Positions 53,863-62,485 of a DNA stretch of 64,000 bases are shown piece after piece (position 1 is the first letter of the stretch; each line of letters starts with the position of its first letter). The DNA is from Streptomyces sp. V1I1. GTDB lineage: Bacteria > Actinomycetota > Actinomycetes > Streptomycetales > Streptomycetaceae. Made by a program: the position numbers and the translations under genes. The DNA lies in the NCBI RefSeq assembly GCF_030817355.1, contig NZ_JAUSZH010000001.1, positions 1,612,001 to 1,676,000 of the forward strand. The letters are read 5' to 3'. The notes under the pieces were generated by a model. The model saw only the letters and a program-made list of their open reading frames with translations, made no database searches and had not been told where the DNA came from.

Positions 53863-55587
53863 ATGCGGCTGCGCGCACTTCTTGAAACCGATGCGCTGGG
53901 GCTGCGGCTGCTCGGCGGCGAGGACGAACTCGACCGCGGTGTACGTGGCGTGATGACGACCGACCTGCGGGATCCGAGCCGGTATCTCTCGGGCGGCGAA
54001 CTGGTGCTGACCGGGCTCGCGTGGTGGCGTACGGCCGCCGACTCCGAGCCGTTCGTCCGGATCCTGGCGGGTGCCGGGGTGGCCGGTCTGGCGGCCGGTG
54101 AGGCGGAGCTCGGGGACATTCCCGGTGATCTGGTCGAGGCGTGTTCGCGCCATCGGCTGCCACTCTTTGCAGTCAATGAATCCGTTGCATTTGCGACGAT
54201 CACGGAGTACGTCGTACGGCAGGTCTCGGGTGAGCGGGCCGGTGATCTCGCGGCGGTGGTGGACAGGCACAGGCGGCTGATGACGTCGGGCCCGGCGGGC
54301 GGCGGACCCGAGGTCGTACTGGACCTCCTCGGCTCCGACCTGGACCTCCGGGCCTGGGTGCTCTCCCCCACCGGACGTCAGATCGCGGGGGCGGGCAAGC
54401 CGCTGCCGCCCGCGGTGAGCGCCGCGCTGGCGGGCGAGCACCTGGCCGCCACCCGCACCGGCCGCCGGGGGCCGCACCGGGCGACAATCGGCGGAGTCAC
54501 GTACTCCCTCTTCCCTATCCGGAACACCGGGCGCGGGGCCGCCCCCGCCTCCAGGGATGTACGCGAGACCGTCCTGTCGGACTGGCTGCTGGCGGTCGAG
54601 GCGGACGCGAGCGACTGGCCCGCCGCCCGTCTTGACCTGCTGCAGGGCGTGACCCAGCTGATCGCCGTCGAACGGGACCGGCGCGAGGCGGCCCGTACGG
54701 TACGGCGCCGGCTCGCCCAGGAGGTCCTGGAACTGGTCCAGACCGGCGCCGCGCCCGCCGAGATCGCGGCCAGGCTGCGGGTCGCCGCGCCGGTGCTGCT
54801 GCCCGGCCTCGGGACGGCACCGCACTGGCAGGTCGTGGTGGCCCGGGTGGACTGGGGTCAGGACGGCGCCGCGGGTGCGGGGGTGGCGGGCGGCGGGACG
54901 GCTACGGCGATCGAGGCCGGGCCTGTCGCCCAGTCCCTGCTCGAGGAGATCCTGGTCGACCCCGCGGCGGCCGGACCCGACGCCACCGACCGGATCGCGG
55001 TCGCCCACACCGGCGAAGAGGCCATCGCACTGGTCCCGCTGCCCGCCGTCCCCGTCGACCCGGACGCGCCCGACGCCGGGTCCACGGAGGCCGGGCTGCA
55101 CGCGGACGCGCTGCTGAGCTCCGTACGCGACCCGCTCTCGGCCGGCCTCGCCGACGACGGCAGGCTCACGCTGGGCGTCTCCGCCGCGGTCAGCTCGGCG
55201 GAGGGGCTGCGCGGCGCGCTGGAGGAGGCCCGCCACGCCCGCCGCGTCGCGGCGGCCCGCCCGGGCCGGGTCTGCGCGGCGGGCCACCACGAACTGGCCT
55301 CGCACGTCCTGCTGCTCCCCTTCGTCCCGGACGACGTCCGCCGCGCGTTCACGGCCCGCCTGCTGGACCCCCTGCGCGACTACGACCGCCGCCACCGGGC
55401 GGAGCTGATCCCGACGCTGGAGGCGTTCCTGGACTGCGACGGGTCCTGGACGCGATGCGCGACGCGGCTGCATCTGCATGTGAACACGCTGAGGTATCGG
55501 GTGGGCAGGATCGAGCAGCTGACGAGCCGTGATCTGTCCCGGCTGGAGGACAAGCTGGACTTTTTCCTGGCGCTGCGGATGAGTTGA
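53863..55587 (+). CDS. PucR-family transcriptional regulator
   Basis: 574 residues. N-terminal PucR domain (MRLRALLETDALGLRLLGGE, then ELDRGVRGV and LTGLAWWRTAADSEPFVRIL), a GGDEF-like/ligand middle region, and a C-terminal HTH_30 block (RAELIPTLEAFLDCDGSWTR, then CATRLHLHVNTLRYRVGRIE and QLTSRDLSRLEDKLDFFLAL). The best studied PucR induces purine catabolic genes in Bacillus. Divergence from the xdh operon supports the same role here. Confidence 0.9.
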   Translation: MRLRALLETDALGLRLLGGEDELDRGVRGVMTTDLRDPSRYLSGGELVLTGLAWWRTAADSEPFVRILAGAGVAGLAAGEAELGDIPGDLVEACSRHRLPLFAVNESVAFATITEYVVRQVSGERAGDLAAVVDRHRRLMTSGPAGGGPEVVLDLLGSDLDLRAWVLSPTGRQIAGAGKPLPPAVSAALAGEHLAATRTGRRGPHRATIGGVTYSLFPIRNTGRGAAPASRDVRETVLSDWLLAVEADASDWPAARLDLLQGVTQLIAVERDRREAARTVRRRLAQEVLELVQTGAAPAEIAARLRVAAPVLLPGLGTAPHWQVVVARVDWGQDGAAGAGVAGGGTATAIEAGPVAQSLLEEILVDPAAAGPDATDRIAVAHTGEEAIALVPLPAVPVDPDAPDAGSTEAGLHADALLSSVRDPLSAGLADDGRLTLGVSAAVSSAEGLRGALEEARHARRVAAARPGRVCAAGHHELASHVLLLPFVPDDVRRAFTARLLDPLRDYDRRHRAELIPTLEAFLDCDGSWTRCATRLHLHVNTLRYRVGRIEQLTSRDLSRLEDKLDFFLALRMS

Positions 55588-55945
55588 GGGGGGGTCGCCT
55601 GCGGCGGGCCTGTTCCCCGACCCTCCCCCTACGCCCTGGCGGGCGTGGGGGCCCCCACTTCCCGAACTGGGGCTCCGCCCCAGCCCCGTACGCCCTTCGG
55701 CCGTTGTCCCCAAACGCCGGACGGGCTTGAAGTTCCGCCCGTCCGACGGAAACTCAAGCCTCTCCGGCCAGAACTTCAAGTCCGCCCGGGCGAAAATCAG
55801 CCCCGCCGGCGATTGACGCGCGGTCCCGGACGCGAAATCCAGCTTCGCCGGCGATTGAGGCGCGGGGCCTGGGGCGGAGCCCCAAAACGAGCCCCGCCGG
55901 CGATTGAGGCGCGGGGGTCCGGGCGCGGGACCCCGGTGGGGCAAG
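55588..55945. repeat. Intergenic palindromic repeat cluster
   Basis: No gene. The core CGCCGGCGATTGA occurs at 55804-55816, 55846-55858 and 55895-55907, each within a longer block ending in GCGCGG. It also shows several short hairpins (for example GGGGCTCCGCCCC near 55670 and CTGGGGCGGAGCCCC near 55870). The same core, in both orientations, is at 17171-17218. Probably an array of dispersed intergenic elements with terminator activity for the PucR gene. Confidence 0.78.
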
Positions 55946-56061
55946 CCCATCTGCCGCACCGCGATTGTGAATTCATTCACCTGACCCCTTGGCCCGGCAT
56001 ACCCATCCATGCTGAGATGCGACAGACTCAACAGCTCAATGGCGTGCTCGGGGAGGGCAAT

Positions 56062-56871
56062 GTGGCGCATACCGCCATGTCTGGTTCCGGAACCACTGCA
56101 GGTGACGATCCACTCCAGACCGCGGTATGGCGGCTGCGCTCGCGCGGCTGTTGGACCGATGCGGCAGCCCTGCTCACCCCCCACGCGGCAGATCCCGCGG
56201 CCGCGCTGGAGCGGGCCGGACTGCTCGTCGAGCGCTGTCTGTTCACCGCCGACGGCTGGGCCGACGCGGAGGACGCGCTGCGTACGGCGGAGGCCGTGGC
56301 CCGGGACGACGAGGAGCGCGGCGGCGCGGCGAGCGAGCGCGGGCGGCTCGCGTACGCGGCGACCCGCCTCGGTGTACGCGACCGTGCCGACGAGGCCCGC
56401 TCCGCGCTCGGCCGGGCTGCGGCACTGCTCGCCCCCACCTCACCAGGACGCCCGCTGCTCGACTTCCGCCGCGGCCTGGTCGCCGAGCACATCGCGGACT
56501 CTCCGCAGGCCGCCCGTGCCGCGTACCAGCGCGCCCACGCCGGAGCCACCGCGCAGGGGGACACGCTCCTGCTCTCCTTCACCTGGCACCACCAGGCCGG
56601 ACTCGCCCTGCGGGACGGGGAGTTGGCGGAGGCGCGGCACGGTTTCACCGAGTCACTGCGGATCCGCGAGGAGCTCGGCTATCTGATCGGCACGGCCCCG
56701 GTGCTGGCCGCGCTCGCCGACTGCGAGCCGGAGCCGGAGGCGGGCCGACTGCGGGCAGAGGCGGGCCGGCTGTTCCGCCTGCTGGGCGGCGTACCGGTGT
56801 GGCTGGCTGCGCAACTGTCCCCGTCGGCGCCGACCCAGTCCTCCCCTCCGCAGCCCGAGCCTGCGGCATGA
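56062..56871 (+). CDS. TPR-like alpha-helical hypothetical protein
   Basis: 269 residues from GTG 56062, with GGGAGGG 4-8 bp upstream. ATG 56017 and ATG 56077 are alternatives. Helical pairs rich in Ala/Leu/Arg (RGCWTDAAALLTPHAADPAA, WADAEDALRTAEAVARDDEE, AEARHGFTESLRIREELGYL) have tetratricopeptide-like spacing. No catalytic motif. The end has a short Ser/Pro-rich tail. I do not recognise a characterised family. Confidence 0.7.
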   Translation: MAHTAMSGSGTTAGDDPLQTAVWRLRSRGCWTDAAALLTPHAADPAAALERAGLLVERCLFTADGWADAEDALRTAEAVARDDEERGGAASERGRLAYAATRLGVRDRADEARSALGRAAALLAPTSPGRPLLDFRRGLVAEHIADSPQAARAAYQRAHAGATAQGDTLLLSFTWHHQAGLALRDGELAEARHGFTESLRIREELGYLIGTAPVLAALADCEPEPEAGRLRAEAGRLFRLLGGVPVWLAAQLSPSAPTQSSPPQPEPAA

Positions 56872-56886
56872 CGAGAGGCGGCTTGG

Positions 56887-57315
56887 TCACCCCTCGCCGA
56901 GGTCCGAGCTGATCCAGCGCTGCGGCCGCATATGGATGACCACCTGCTCGCCGTGCTCCTTCCAGGCGAAGTCGACGTAGACGTCGACCTTTTCGGCCGG
57001 GAGGTAGCGGGCCGAGATCTCGACGAGCTGTTCGCGGGTGGCCGGTACGGTCTCGATGACGGGCCCTTCGACGGAGACGTACCGGACGGTGGGCGTGACG
57101 CGGTCGACCATCAGGCTGAACCGTCCCGCCCGGGCGATCAGCGCGGCCTTACGAGAGTCACGCCCCGTCATGATCCAGATGTCGCCGCCGGGCGCGTACT
57201 GGTACCAGATGGGCACGGTGAGCGGAGCCCGCCCGCCCTCGCCCGCGTCCACCGCCAGCGCGGCGATGTGGGGCTCACCCAGAAACTGCTCACGCTCTTC
57301 ACGGGTCAAGGCCAC
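56887..57315 (-). CDS. PPOX/pyridoxamine 5'-phosphate oxidase-fold protein
   Basis: 142 residues. Split-barrel pattern EQFLGEPHIAALAVDAGEGG, then APLTVPIWYQYAPGGDIWIM, then FSLMVDRVTPTVRYVSVEGP, and end VVIHMRPQRWISSDLGEG. Members bind FMN or F420 and reduce or protect small substrates. Cofactor and substrate cannot be decided here. It faces the TPR-like gene, with 15 bp between stops. Confidence 0.88.
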   Translation of the reverse strand: MALTREEREQFLGEPHIAALAVDAGEGGRAPLTVPIWYQYAPGGDIWIMTGRDSRKAALIARAGRFSLMVDRVTPTVRYVSVEGPVIETVPATREQLVEISARYLPAEKVDVYVDFAWKEHGEQVVIHMRPQRWISSDLGEG

Positions 57316-57385
57316 GGATGACTCCTTCGCAGGGATTCGGGGCGCTCCCGGACGGGATGCCTCCTACCCAGCTTCCCCTCCCAAG

Positions 57386-58307
57386 GGTTGTCCCGTAAAT
57401 GATCTCCGGCATGGTCGGATCGCGGTGGGCTGCCGAGCGAACCTACCGTCTATCCGGCGAGGTTGAGGTTGTACAGGCGGGCGATGCCGAGCATGGCGTG
57501 GTGGACGCCGTCCCCCTTGAGGCGGCAGTCCCGCAGGATCTTCCAGCACTTCATGCGGGCGAAGACGTGCTCGACGCGGGCGCGGACTTGCTTGTGGGAC
57601 TTCTTGTGCGCGATTTTCCAGTCGGGCAGCTCCCCGCCTTTGCGGCGGCGGTGCGGGAGGACCAGGCCGGTACCGGGATAGCCGCCGTCGGCGATGGTCG
57701 TGGTCTTTCCGACGGCCTCCTTCGCGCCGGATTCCGCCCACGCCTTGCAGTTGTTACGGTCGCCCGGCAGTGGCCGGCCGACTACGACGACCAGGCGGGT
57801 GTCGGCGTCGATGACGACCTGGTGGTTGGTCGAGTACCGGTAGTTCTTGGACTGCTCGGCCACCGTGTGGTCGCGGGTGGGCACCAGGGTGCCGTCGACG
57901 ATGAGCACGGTGTCCTTGCGGAACCGTTTGCGCGGCCGGAGCGCGAGCATCGGGCCGAGCTGGCCGATGACGCGGTCCGCGGCGGACTTCGAGACGCCGA
58001 ACAGCGGGGCGAGCCGGCGCAGCGTCAAGTTCGTGTGCCAGTAGGCCGCGACCAGCAGCACCCGGTCCTCTAGGGGCAGCGCCCACGGCCGTCCCCGCCG
58101 CACCTCGTCGGCACCCTCGCGGCGCAGCGCGGTCACCAATTTGTCGAAGGCGCGCGGGTTCAGCCGGGTGAATGGGGCTATCCAGGAGGGCTCCGATGCC
58201 GTGATTACACCAGCCACGGCCAAGATCATCCCATGGCACGTTCACCTGCCTGATCTGGAGGCGCTGGTCACGACTCTGCTGCCGCGAGATCACTCACGCT
58301 GTCGCCC
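57386..58307. mobile_element. IS5-family insertion sequence
   Basis: One intact transposase gene sits inside about 922 bp, the expected size. Candidate ends: GGGTTGTCCCGTAAATGATC at 57386 and, inverted, the segment 58286-58307. The two 22-bp ends match at 14 positions, mainly in a shared CGT and the terminal TGATCTC. A target duplication is not obvious. The right end lies 16 bp before the next gene's start. Confidence 0.5.
57450..58229 (-). CDS. IS5-family DDE transposase
   Basis: 259 residues. A helix-turn-helix region (VAAYWHTNLTLRRLAPLFGV, SKSAADRVIGQ, about 60-90) and a DDE RNase H domain with Asp112 (VDGTLVP), Asp181 (IADGGYPG) and Glu220 (RARVEHVFARMK), all present. No frameshift, so the element looks potentially active. 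It moves the surrounding IS by cut-and-paste or copy mechanisms typical of IS5. The element has disturbed the flanking gene content, see DUF2867 and MerR fragments. Confidence 0.92.
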   Translation of the reverse strand: MILAVAGVITASEPSWIAPFTRLNPRAFDKLVTALRREGADEVRRGRPWALPLEDRVLLVAAYWHTNLTLRRLAPLFGVSKSAADRVIGQLGPMLALRPRKRFRKDTVLIVDGTLVPTRDHTVAEQSKNYRYSTNHQVVIDADTRLVVVVGRPLPGDRNNCKAWAESGAKEAVGKTTTIADGGYPGTGLVLPHRRRKGGELPDWKIAHKKSHKQVRARVEHVFARMKCWKILRDCRLKGDGVHHAMLGIARLYNLNLAG

Positions 58308-58323
58308 GGGGTACGGTCTGCAC

Positions 58324-58872
58324 GTGATCTACCTGATAGGCGGCCCGCCACGGGTGGGCAAGAGCACCCTCGCATGGATGCTGCTGGACCGGGACGGCAT
58401 CCCGGGATGCCCGACCGACGCTCTGGTTTCGATGCTGCAGCGCGCTGCGCCCCAGCACGGCGTGCGGCACGGTACGCATCCGGACAAGGCCGTACGGGCG
58501 CAGCCCTTCCTCTTCGAGTTCATCCGTGCCACTGCGGAGGGCCTCGACGACTCCGATCCCCTGGACGGCTATGTGGTCGAGGGCGACATCGTCACGCCGG
58601 CGGCGGCCACAGCCGCCACCGGTCTCGGGATGCCACTGAGCTGCGTCTTCCTCGGAAACACGGAGCTGACCACCGAACACTTGAGGGCCGCCCCGGACTG
58701 GCTCGATGGAGCCGATGACACCACCTACCGGGAGATCGCCGCGTGGGTCAGGGAACAGAGCACTGCCCTACGTGAAGCCTGTGCGGCCAGCGGGCACGTC
58801 TACATCGAGTTGGGGGCCGGCTACACGCAGGGCCTCGAGAGAGCCTACTCGGCACTGGTGGAGAGGGCCTGA
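58324..58872 (+). CDS. P-loop kinase-like NTPase
   Basis: 182 residues from GTG 58324, beginning VIYLIGGPPRVGKSTLAWML. The Walker A motif GGPPRVGKST marks a nucleotide or small-molecule kinase fold. Later segments LDGYVVEGDIVTPAA and VFLGNTELTTEHLRAAPDWL fit similar uncharacterised kinases. The frame continues upstream into the IS, but the IS boundary at 58307 makes the GTG the only sensible start, and its ribosome site is weak. The IS may have removed its native promoter. Confidence 0.78.
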   Translation: MIYLIGGPPRVGKSTLAWMLLDRDGIPGCPTDALVSMLQRAAPQHGVRHGTHPDKAVRAQPFLFEFIRATAEGLDDSDPLDGYVVEGDIVTPAAATAATGLGMPLSCVFLGNTELTTEHLRAAPDWLDGADDTTYREIAAWVREQSTALREACAASGHVYIELGAGYTQGLERAYSALVERA

Positions 58873-58926
58873 CCGTCCACCGTCGGCGCCCGCGAAGACC
58901 TGCTCAAGGAATTGCGGGACGCCGCT

Positions 58927-59286
58927 TTAGCCGACGAGCCAGGAAAGGGACTTGGCCGGATTCATCACGACCAGAACGACCCCGACGACCACGAGCAACC
59001 AGAAGACGCCCCAAACCCTGCGCCGCCGCGCCTGCCGCTGCTGGGACGGCCACGCCCGCCACGCGTCGGGTTCCGCCCGAACCTGGGTCCTGCGCCTGCC
59101 CCAGCCCCGAACTTTGCCGTGCCGCCGCGCGGCCTCCTCGTCCTCGCGCCGCAGCCGCTCGGTCACCATCCGCGCCCGCGCGGACGGCTCCTTGGGCGCG
59201 GCGAGGCGTGCGGGCCCTTCGCTCTCACGCTGGAACTCCTCCCACGCCTCGTCGGGTATGGACGACTCGGGCAGCTCCGCGGACAT
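58927..59286 (-). CDS. Small single-pass membrane protein of unknown function
   Basis: 119 residues from the ATG at 59286, with GGGGGGTC upstream. The N-terminal part is acidic then strongly basic (about residues 20-85), followed by a C-terminal membrane helix (WGVFWLLVVVGVVLVVMNPA) at about residues 92-112. It resembles many uncharacterised actinobacterial tail-anchored proteins. Longer upstream frames run into the next fragment and are not used. Confidence 0.65.
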   Translation of the reverse strand: MSAELPESSIPDEAWEEFQRESEGPARLAAPKEPSARARMVTERLRREDEEAARRHGKVRGWGRRRTQVRAEPDAWRAWPSQQRQARRRRVWGVFWLLVVVGVVLVVMNPAKSLSWLVG

Positions 59287-59389
59287 GAATGACCCCCCAC
59301 TCGATGGACAATCCAGCTCTGGCCAAAGGTTAGCGGCGGGCTCGACGCGGCAGCGTGAGCTCCGCCCGTACGGTCTTCCCGACGGGCAC

Positions 59390-59632
59390 GCGATCGTGGA
59401 CGCTTGCAACCGGACCGTGCACGCGGTGATGCACATGGGCTGGGTCCCGGACGATGCCGGTGGGTACCGGGGCCAGATGGCCGTTCTGGTAAAGCCGAAC
59501 GGCCTGTTCGGGAAGGCCTACATGGCCGCGATCGCGCCGTTCCGGCACCTGTTCGTGTACCCGCCACTGATGCGACGCATCGGACAGACGTGGCAGGCAG
59601 ACATGCCTCAAGACTCGCCGCCCGCAGCCTAG
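59390..59632 (+). pseudogene. DUF2867-domain protein fragment
   Basis: The frame encodes NRTVHAVMHMGWVP, YRGQMAVLVKPNGLFGKAYM, AAIAPFRHLFVYPPLMRRIG and a stop at 59630, which is the C-terminal half of a DUF2867 protein (normally about 200 residues). The N-terminal half is absent; the frame just upstream is antisense to the preceding gene. It lies close to the IS element and is probably a decay product of the same event. Confidence 0.8.
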
Positions 59633-59826
59633 TACTCGGCGGTCGTGATGACGCTCCACAGTCCGACCTCGTGGTAGTTCGAGTCGTAGACGACCGAACC
59701 AGTCCCGGGCTTCAGGTCGTAGTGGTGAAGGTTCCCGCCCCAGTACCGCAGGATCCGGCCCAGCTCGCCGACGGCGTCCCCGTCAAATGCTTTGTCACCC
59801 ATATCGACTTCGAGAAGAAACTTCAC
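59629..59826 (-). CDS. Small hypothetical protein (65 residues)
   Basis: From GTG 59826 with GGAGG 6 bp upstream. The sequence KFLLEVDMGDKAFDGDAVGE, then LGRILRYWGGNLHHYDLKPG, then TGSVVYDSNYHEVGLWSVIT, is typical of small proteins found near mobile elements in Streptomyces, function unknown. Upstream ATGs exist but have no better site. Its stop overlaps the DUF2867 fragment's stop by 4 bp on the opposite strand. Confidence 0.65.
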   Translation of the reverse strand: MKFLLEVDMGDKAFDGDAVGELGRILRYWGGNLHHYDLKPGTGSVVYDSNYHEVGLWSVITTAEY

Positions 59827-60028
59827 TTCTCGCCTCCATTGCCAGATTCGGTCACCAATGCCGATGCGGCCACCGGCTCGTAGCTTCAATCATTTCATTG
59901 AACTGCTACTGGGTACTTTTCGAGGCAACACCCTTGGTCAGCGACCAGAGATGCCCGAAAAGTCTCAACCAGCAGTGAGGCAGTACGGTGTGCCGTCCCG
60001 CGCACAAACAGCCAGGAGGCAAGGCGGT

Positions 60029-60199
60029 ATGAGTGACCGATTGCGGGCCATCGACCTTGCACTTACGGCAGGCATCTCCGTTCAACAGGTCCGCAACTAC
60101 ATAGAGATGGGGATTCTGCCGCCGGTCGAACGCACCGCCGGCGGCTACCGCATCTTCACGAGCGCCCACGCCAAGCCGGAGCGAGGTTCGGCCCGGTGA
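60029..60199 (+). pseudogene. Truncated MerR-family regulator
   Basis: Starts at ATG 60029 with AGGAGG 11 bp upstream. It encodes the MerR winged helix (AGISVQQVRNYIEMGILPPV, ERTAGGYRIFTSAHA) but ends after only 56 residues, where a normal protein continues for about 100 more. The tail KPERGSAR is unrelated, so the 3' part has been lost. A short DNA-binding product may still be made. Confidence 0.75.
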
Positions 60200-60452
60200 A
60201 TATCGTCGAGTAGATCACCACCGCGGCGATGGCCGCGGCATGACACCGGCGGCCCGCTATGCATCCGGGTATGGGCATACGCTGTCCTTCCGCATTCACG
60301 GCTGAGCGTCCGATGCCACCAATGCCCTGGACGTCGGCACGCATCAACAGCACCGCGGCCCGGCAAGGCGGGCAAGCCGACCGCGGCCGAATGCGCCGGG
60401 CTACTCGAGGGCGGGTACATCGTCGGCCGAGACCAACGTCGGGTGGATGCCG
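60200..60452. other. Gene debris between MerR fragment and GntR gene
   Basis: No complete gene. One frame near 60340-60440 reads KAGKPTAAECAGLLEGGYIV and GRDQRRVD, which looks protein-like but is broken. The debris may come from the gene originally downstream of the MerR regulator. Confidence 0.4.
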
Positions 60453-61280
60453 TCAGCCGTCCGCGCCCGTGAAGTGCTCCCGCACCAGCGACCGCACCAC
60501 CGCCAAGTCCTGCGCGGTCAGCGCCTCCAGCAGTGCCATGTGTTCCGCCGCGTCCGCCACCAGGTCCGCGCGGCGCATGGCGGGGGCGCTCGTCAGGGGC
60601 CATTGGGAGCGGCGGTGGAGGTCGTCGGCGACCATCACCAGTTGGTGGTTGCCGGACAGCGCGAGCACGGTGCGGTGGAAGGCTCGGTCCGTTTCGGCGT
60701 AGGCGGCGCGGTCGCCGGTGGCCGCAGCCGCCGCCGTTGCCTCGGCCAGGGGGCGCAGGGCCGCCCAGCGGGCGGCCGGGACCGTGAGGGCCAGGCGGAG
60801 CATGACCGGGACCTCGATCAGGGAGCGGACCTCTGCCAGGTCGGCCAGTTCGCGGGCGCTGCGTACCGTGACGCGGAAGCCGCGGTTGGGGACGACCTCG
60901 ACCGCGCCCTCGATCGCCAGTTGCTGCATCGCCTCGCGTACGGGCGTCGCCGAGACGCCGAAGCGTTCGCCGAGGACGGGGGCGGAGTAGACCTCACCGG
61001 GGATCAGCTCGCCGTCGACCAGGGCGGTGCGCAGGGCTTCGAGGATCTGGCCGCGCACCGAGTGGCGTTGGACCGTGCGGGGCGCGGTGCCGGGAGCAGG
61101 GGGCTCGCTGTGGGTGTGCTCGCCTCGCGCGCCTTCCGGCGCGCGGGCGGCGCGGGCCGACTGCGCCGGAATGCGTGGCTGCTCGGGGCCCGGGCGGTCG
61201 GGCGGGCTTGCCTGTCCGGGGACACGGGCGGACGCGTACGGCTGCGACAGCGCGGCATCGCGCGCTCGGGCCTGCTCCAC
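60453..61280 (-). CDS. GntR-family transcriptional regulator (FCD type)
   Basis: 275 residues from GTG 61280, preceded by GGAGGAGG. The first 75 residues are a low-complexity Ala/Pro/Arg leader. The GntR wHTH follows: VRGQILEALRTALVDGELIP, APVLGERFGVSATPVREAMQ, QLAIEGAVEVVPNRGFRV. The C-terminal FCD sensor contains EVRSLIEVPVM, DRAFHRTVLALSGNHQL and HMALLEALTAQDLAVVRSLV. It is divergent from the iron-reductase-like gene, so a link is possible. The target effector is unknown. Confidence 0.87.
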   Translation of the reverse strand: MEQARARDAALSQPYASARVPGQASPPDRPGPEQPRIPAQSARAARAPEGARGEHTHSEPPAPGTAPRTVQRHSVRGQILEALRTALVDGELIPGEVYSAPVLGERFGVSATPVREAMQQLAIEGAVEVVPNRGFRVTVRSARELADLAEVRSLIEVPVMLRLALTVPAARWAALRPLAEATAAAAATGDRAAYAETDRAFHRTVLALSGNHQLVMVADDLHRRSQWPLTSAPAMRRADLVADAAEHMALLEALTAQDLAVVRSLVREHFTGADG

Positions 61281-61381
61281 TCGGGTCCTCCTCCGGCTTG
61301 GCGCCAGGCCCGGCACCAAGCGCAGGGCCCCTGTGCACCATAGGCGGACGGGGCCGCAGTTCAAACATCGAATGCGTCGGG

Positions 61382-61400
61382 TAAGGTAAGGCTAACCTGC
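61382..61400. promoter_or_regulatory. DmdR/IdeR-type iron box
   Basis: TAAGGTAAGGCTAACCTGC at 61382-61400 matches the actinobacterial iron-box pattern TTAGGTTAGGCTAACCTAA closely and lies 30 bp before the FhuF-like ATG. Iron-replete repression by DmdR1 is expected. Confidence 0.8.
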
Positions 61401-61429
61401 TAACGATCGCGATTCGGTGGTCCTCCAGC

Positions 61430-62275
61430 ATGACCGTTCCCGCCCTGTTGCCCGCCCTTGCCTCGCCCGTCGGCGAGGCGTACGCGCGCCTGGCCGAGGT
61501 CTTCCCCGGGCTGGGGGTGCGGGAACTCACTGCGGGCGAGCGGCCTCCGTCCGGCGCGGGCTGGGTGGGCGCGGCCGAGCTCGCCGGCGGGGGACCCGCC
61601 CTCGACGCCTTTCTCGCCTGGGACAACGCTCAGGTCCTGCGGGACTACGGACAGCAGGCCCGCCCCGACGTGATCGCCAGCTTCGGCCTGCACCGCTATG
61701 CCTGGCCCGCCTGTCTGCTGATCACGGTCCCCTGGTTTCTGCACCGCCGGGTGGTGCGGGCGCCGGTCGAGGACGTCGCCTTCCACCGCGCGCGTGGGCG
61801 GATGGCTGTCCGGGTGACAGAGTTCGCCTGCCTGCCGGACGACCCCGCGGCGCAGCTGCCCGGCGCCCGTGTCGTACCGGACGAGGAGGCGCTGCGCGCC
61901 GAGGTTCGCGCCGCCGTCGCCGAGCACATCGGGCCCGTCCTGGACGGCTTCGGGCCGCGGATGCGCCGCGGCGAGCGCGCGCTGTGGGGCATGGCGACCG
62001 ACGAGATCGTCGAAGGCCTTTGGTACGTCGCGCATCTGCTCGGCGAGGAGCAGCGCGCCGTCGTGGAGCTCGAGCAGCTGCTGCCGGGCACCACCAAGCC
62101 GTACGTCGGCACCGCCGGCTTCCGTGAGCTCGCCGGACCGGGCGGCGAGCCGCTGCCGACCCGCGACCGGGCAAGCTGCTGCCTCTTCTACACGCTGCGG
62201 CCCGACGACACCTGCGTCACCTGTCCGCGCACGTGCGATGCCGACCGAGTGAGCAAACTGCGGCCGAACGTCTGA
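61430..62275 (+). CDS. FhuF-like (2Fe-2S) ferric siderophore reductase
   Basis: 281 residues. The FhuF-type C-terminus has CCLFYTLRPDDTCVTCPRTC, giving the Cys-Cys...CxxC pattern that ligates an unusual 2Fe-2S cluster. The N-terminal domain is helical and Ala-rich with no other motif. In E. coli FhuF reduces hydroxamate siderophore iron in the cytosol. The iron box at 61382 supports an iron-acquisition role here. Confidence 0.88.
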   Translation: MTVPALLPALASPVGEAYARLAEVFPGLGVRELTAGERPPSGAGWVGAAELAGGGPALDAFLAWDNAQVLRDYGQQARPDVIASFGLHRYAWPACLLITVPWFLHRRVVRAPVEDVAFHRARGRMAVRVTEFACLPDDPAAQLPGARVVPDEEALRAEVRAAVAEHIGPVLDGFGPRMRRGERALWGMATDEIVEGLWYVAHLLGEEQRAVVELEQLLPGTTKPYVGTAGFRELAGPGGEPLPTRDRASCCLFYTLRPDDTCVTCPRTCDADRVSKLRPNV

Positions 62276-62485
62276 TCTCCCGCATGCCCGCTGTCACGTC
62301 ACCTGACCGGATGGCGTAAATCGAACCAATCCCCCTTGCCCATACGGCAGTTCGACCGAAACGCACCTATCCGTATGCGATGCGACCCCGTTGGCGTTCT
62401 ATTGCCCCGAAAGCCCTTGGGGGTCCCGGGAGTTCGGCCACTATTGCGGCCGAAACGCCCTACCGCGATGCAAGGGACACCGCCC

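Noticed and set aside
57383-58310. Target-site duplication for the IS
   Set aside because: Flanking bases do not give a clear direct repeat, so no duplication is claimed.
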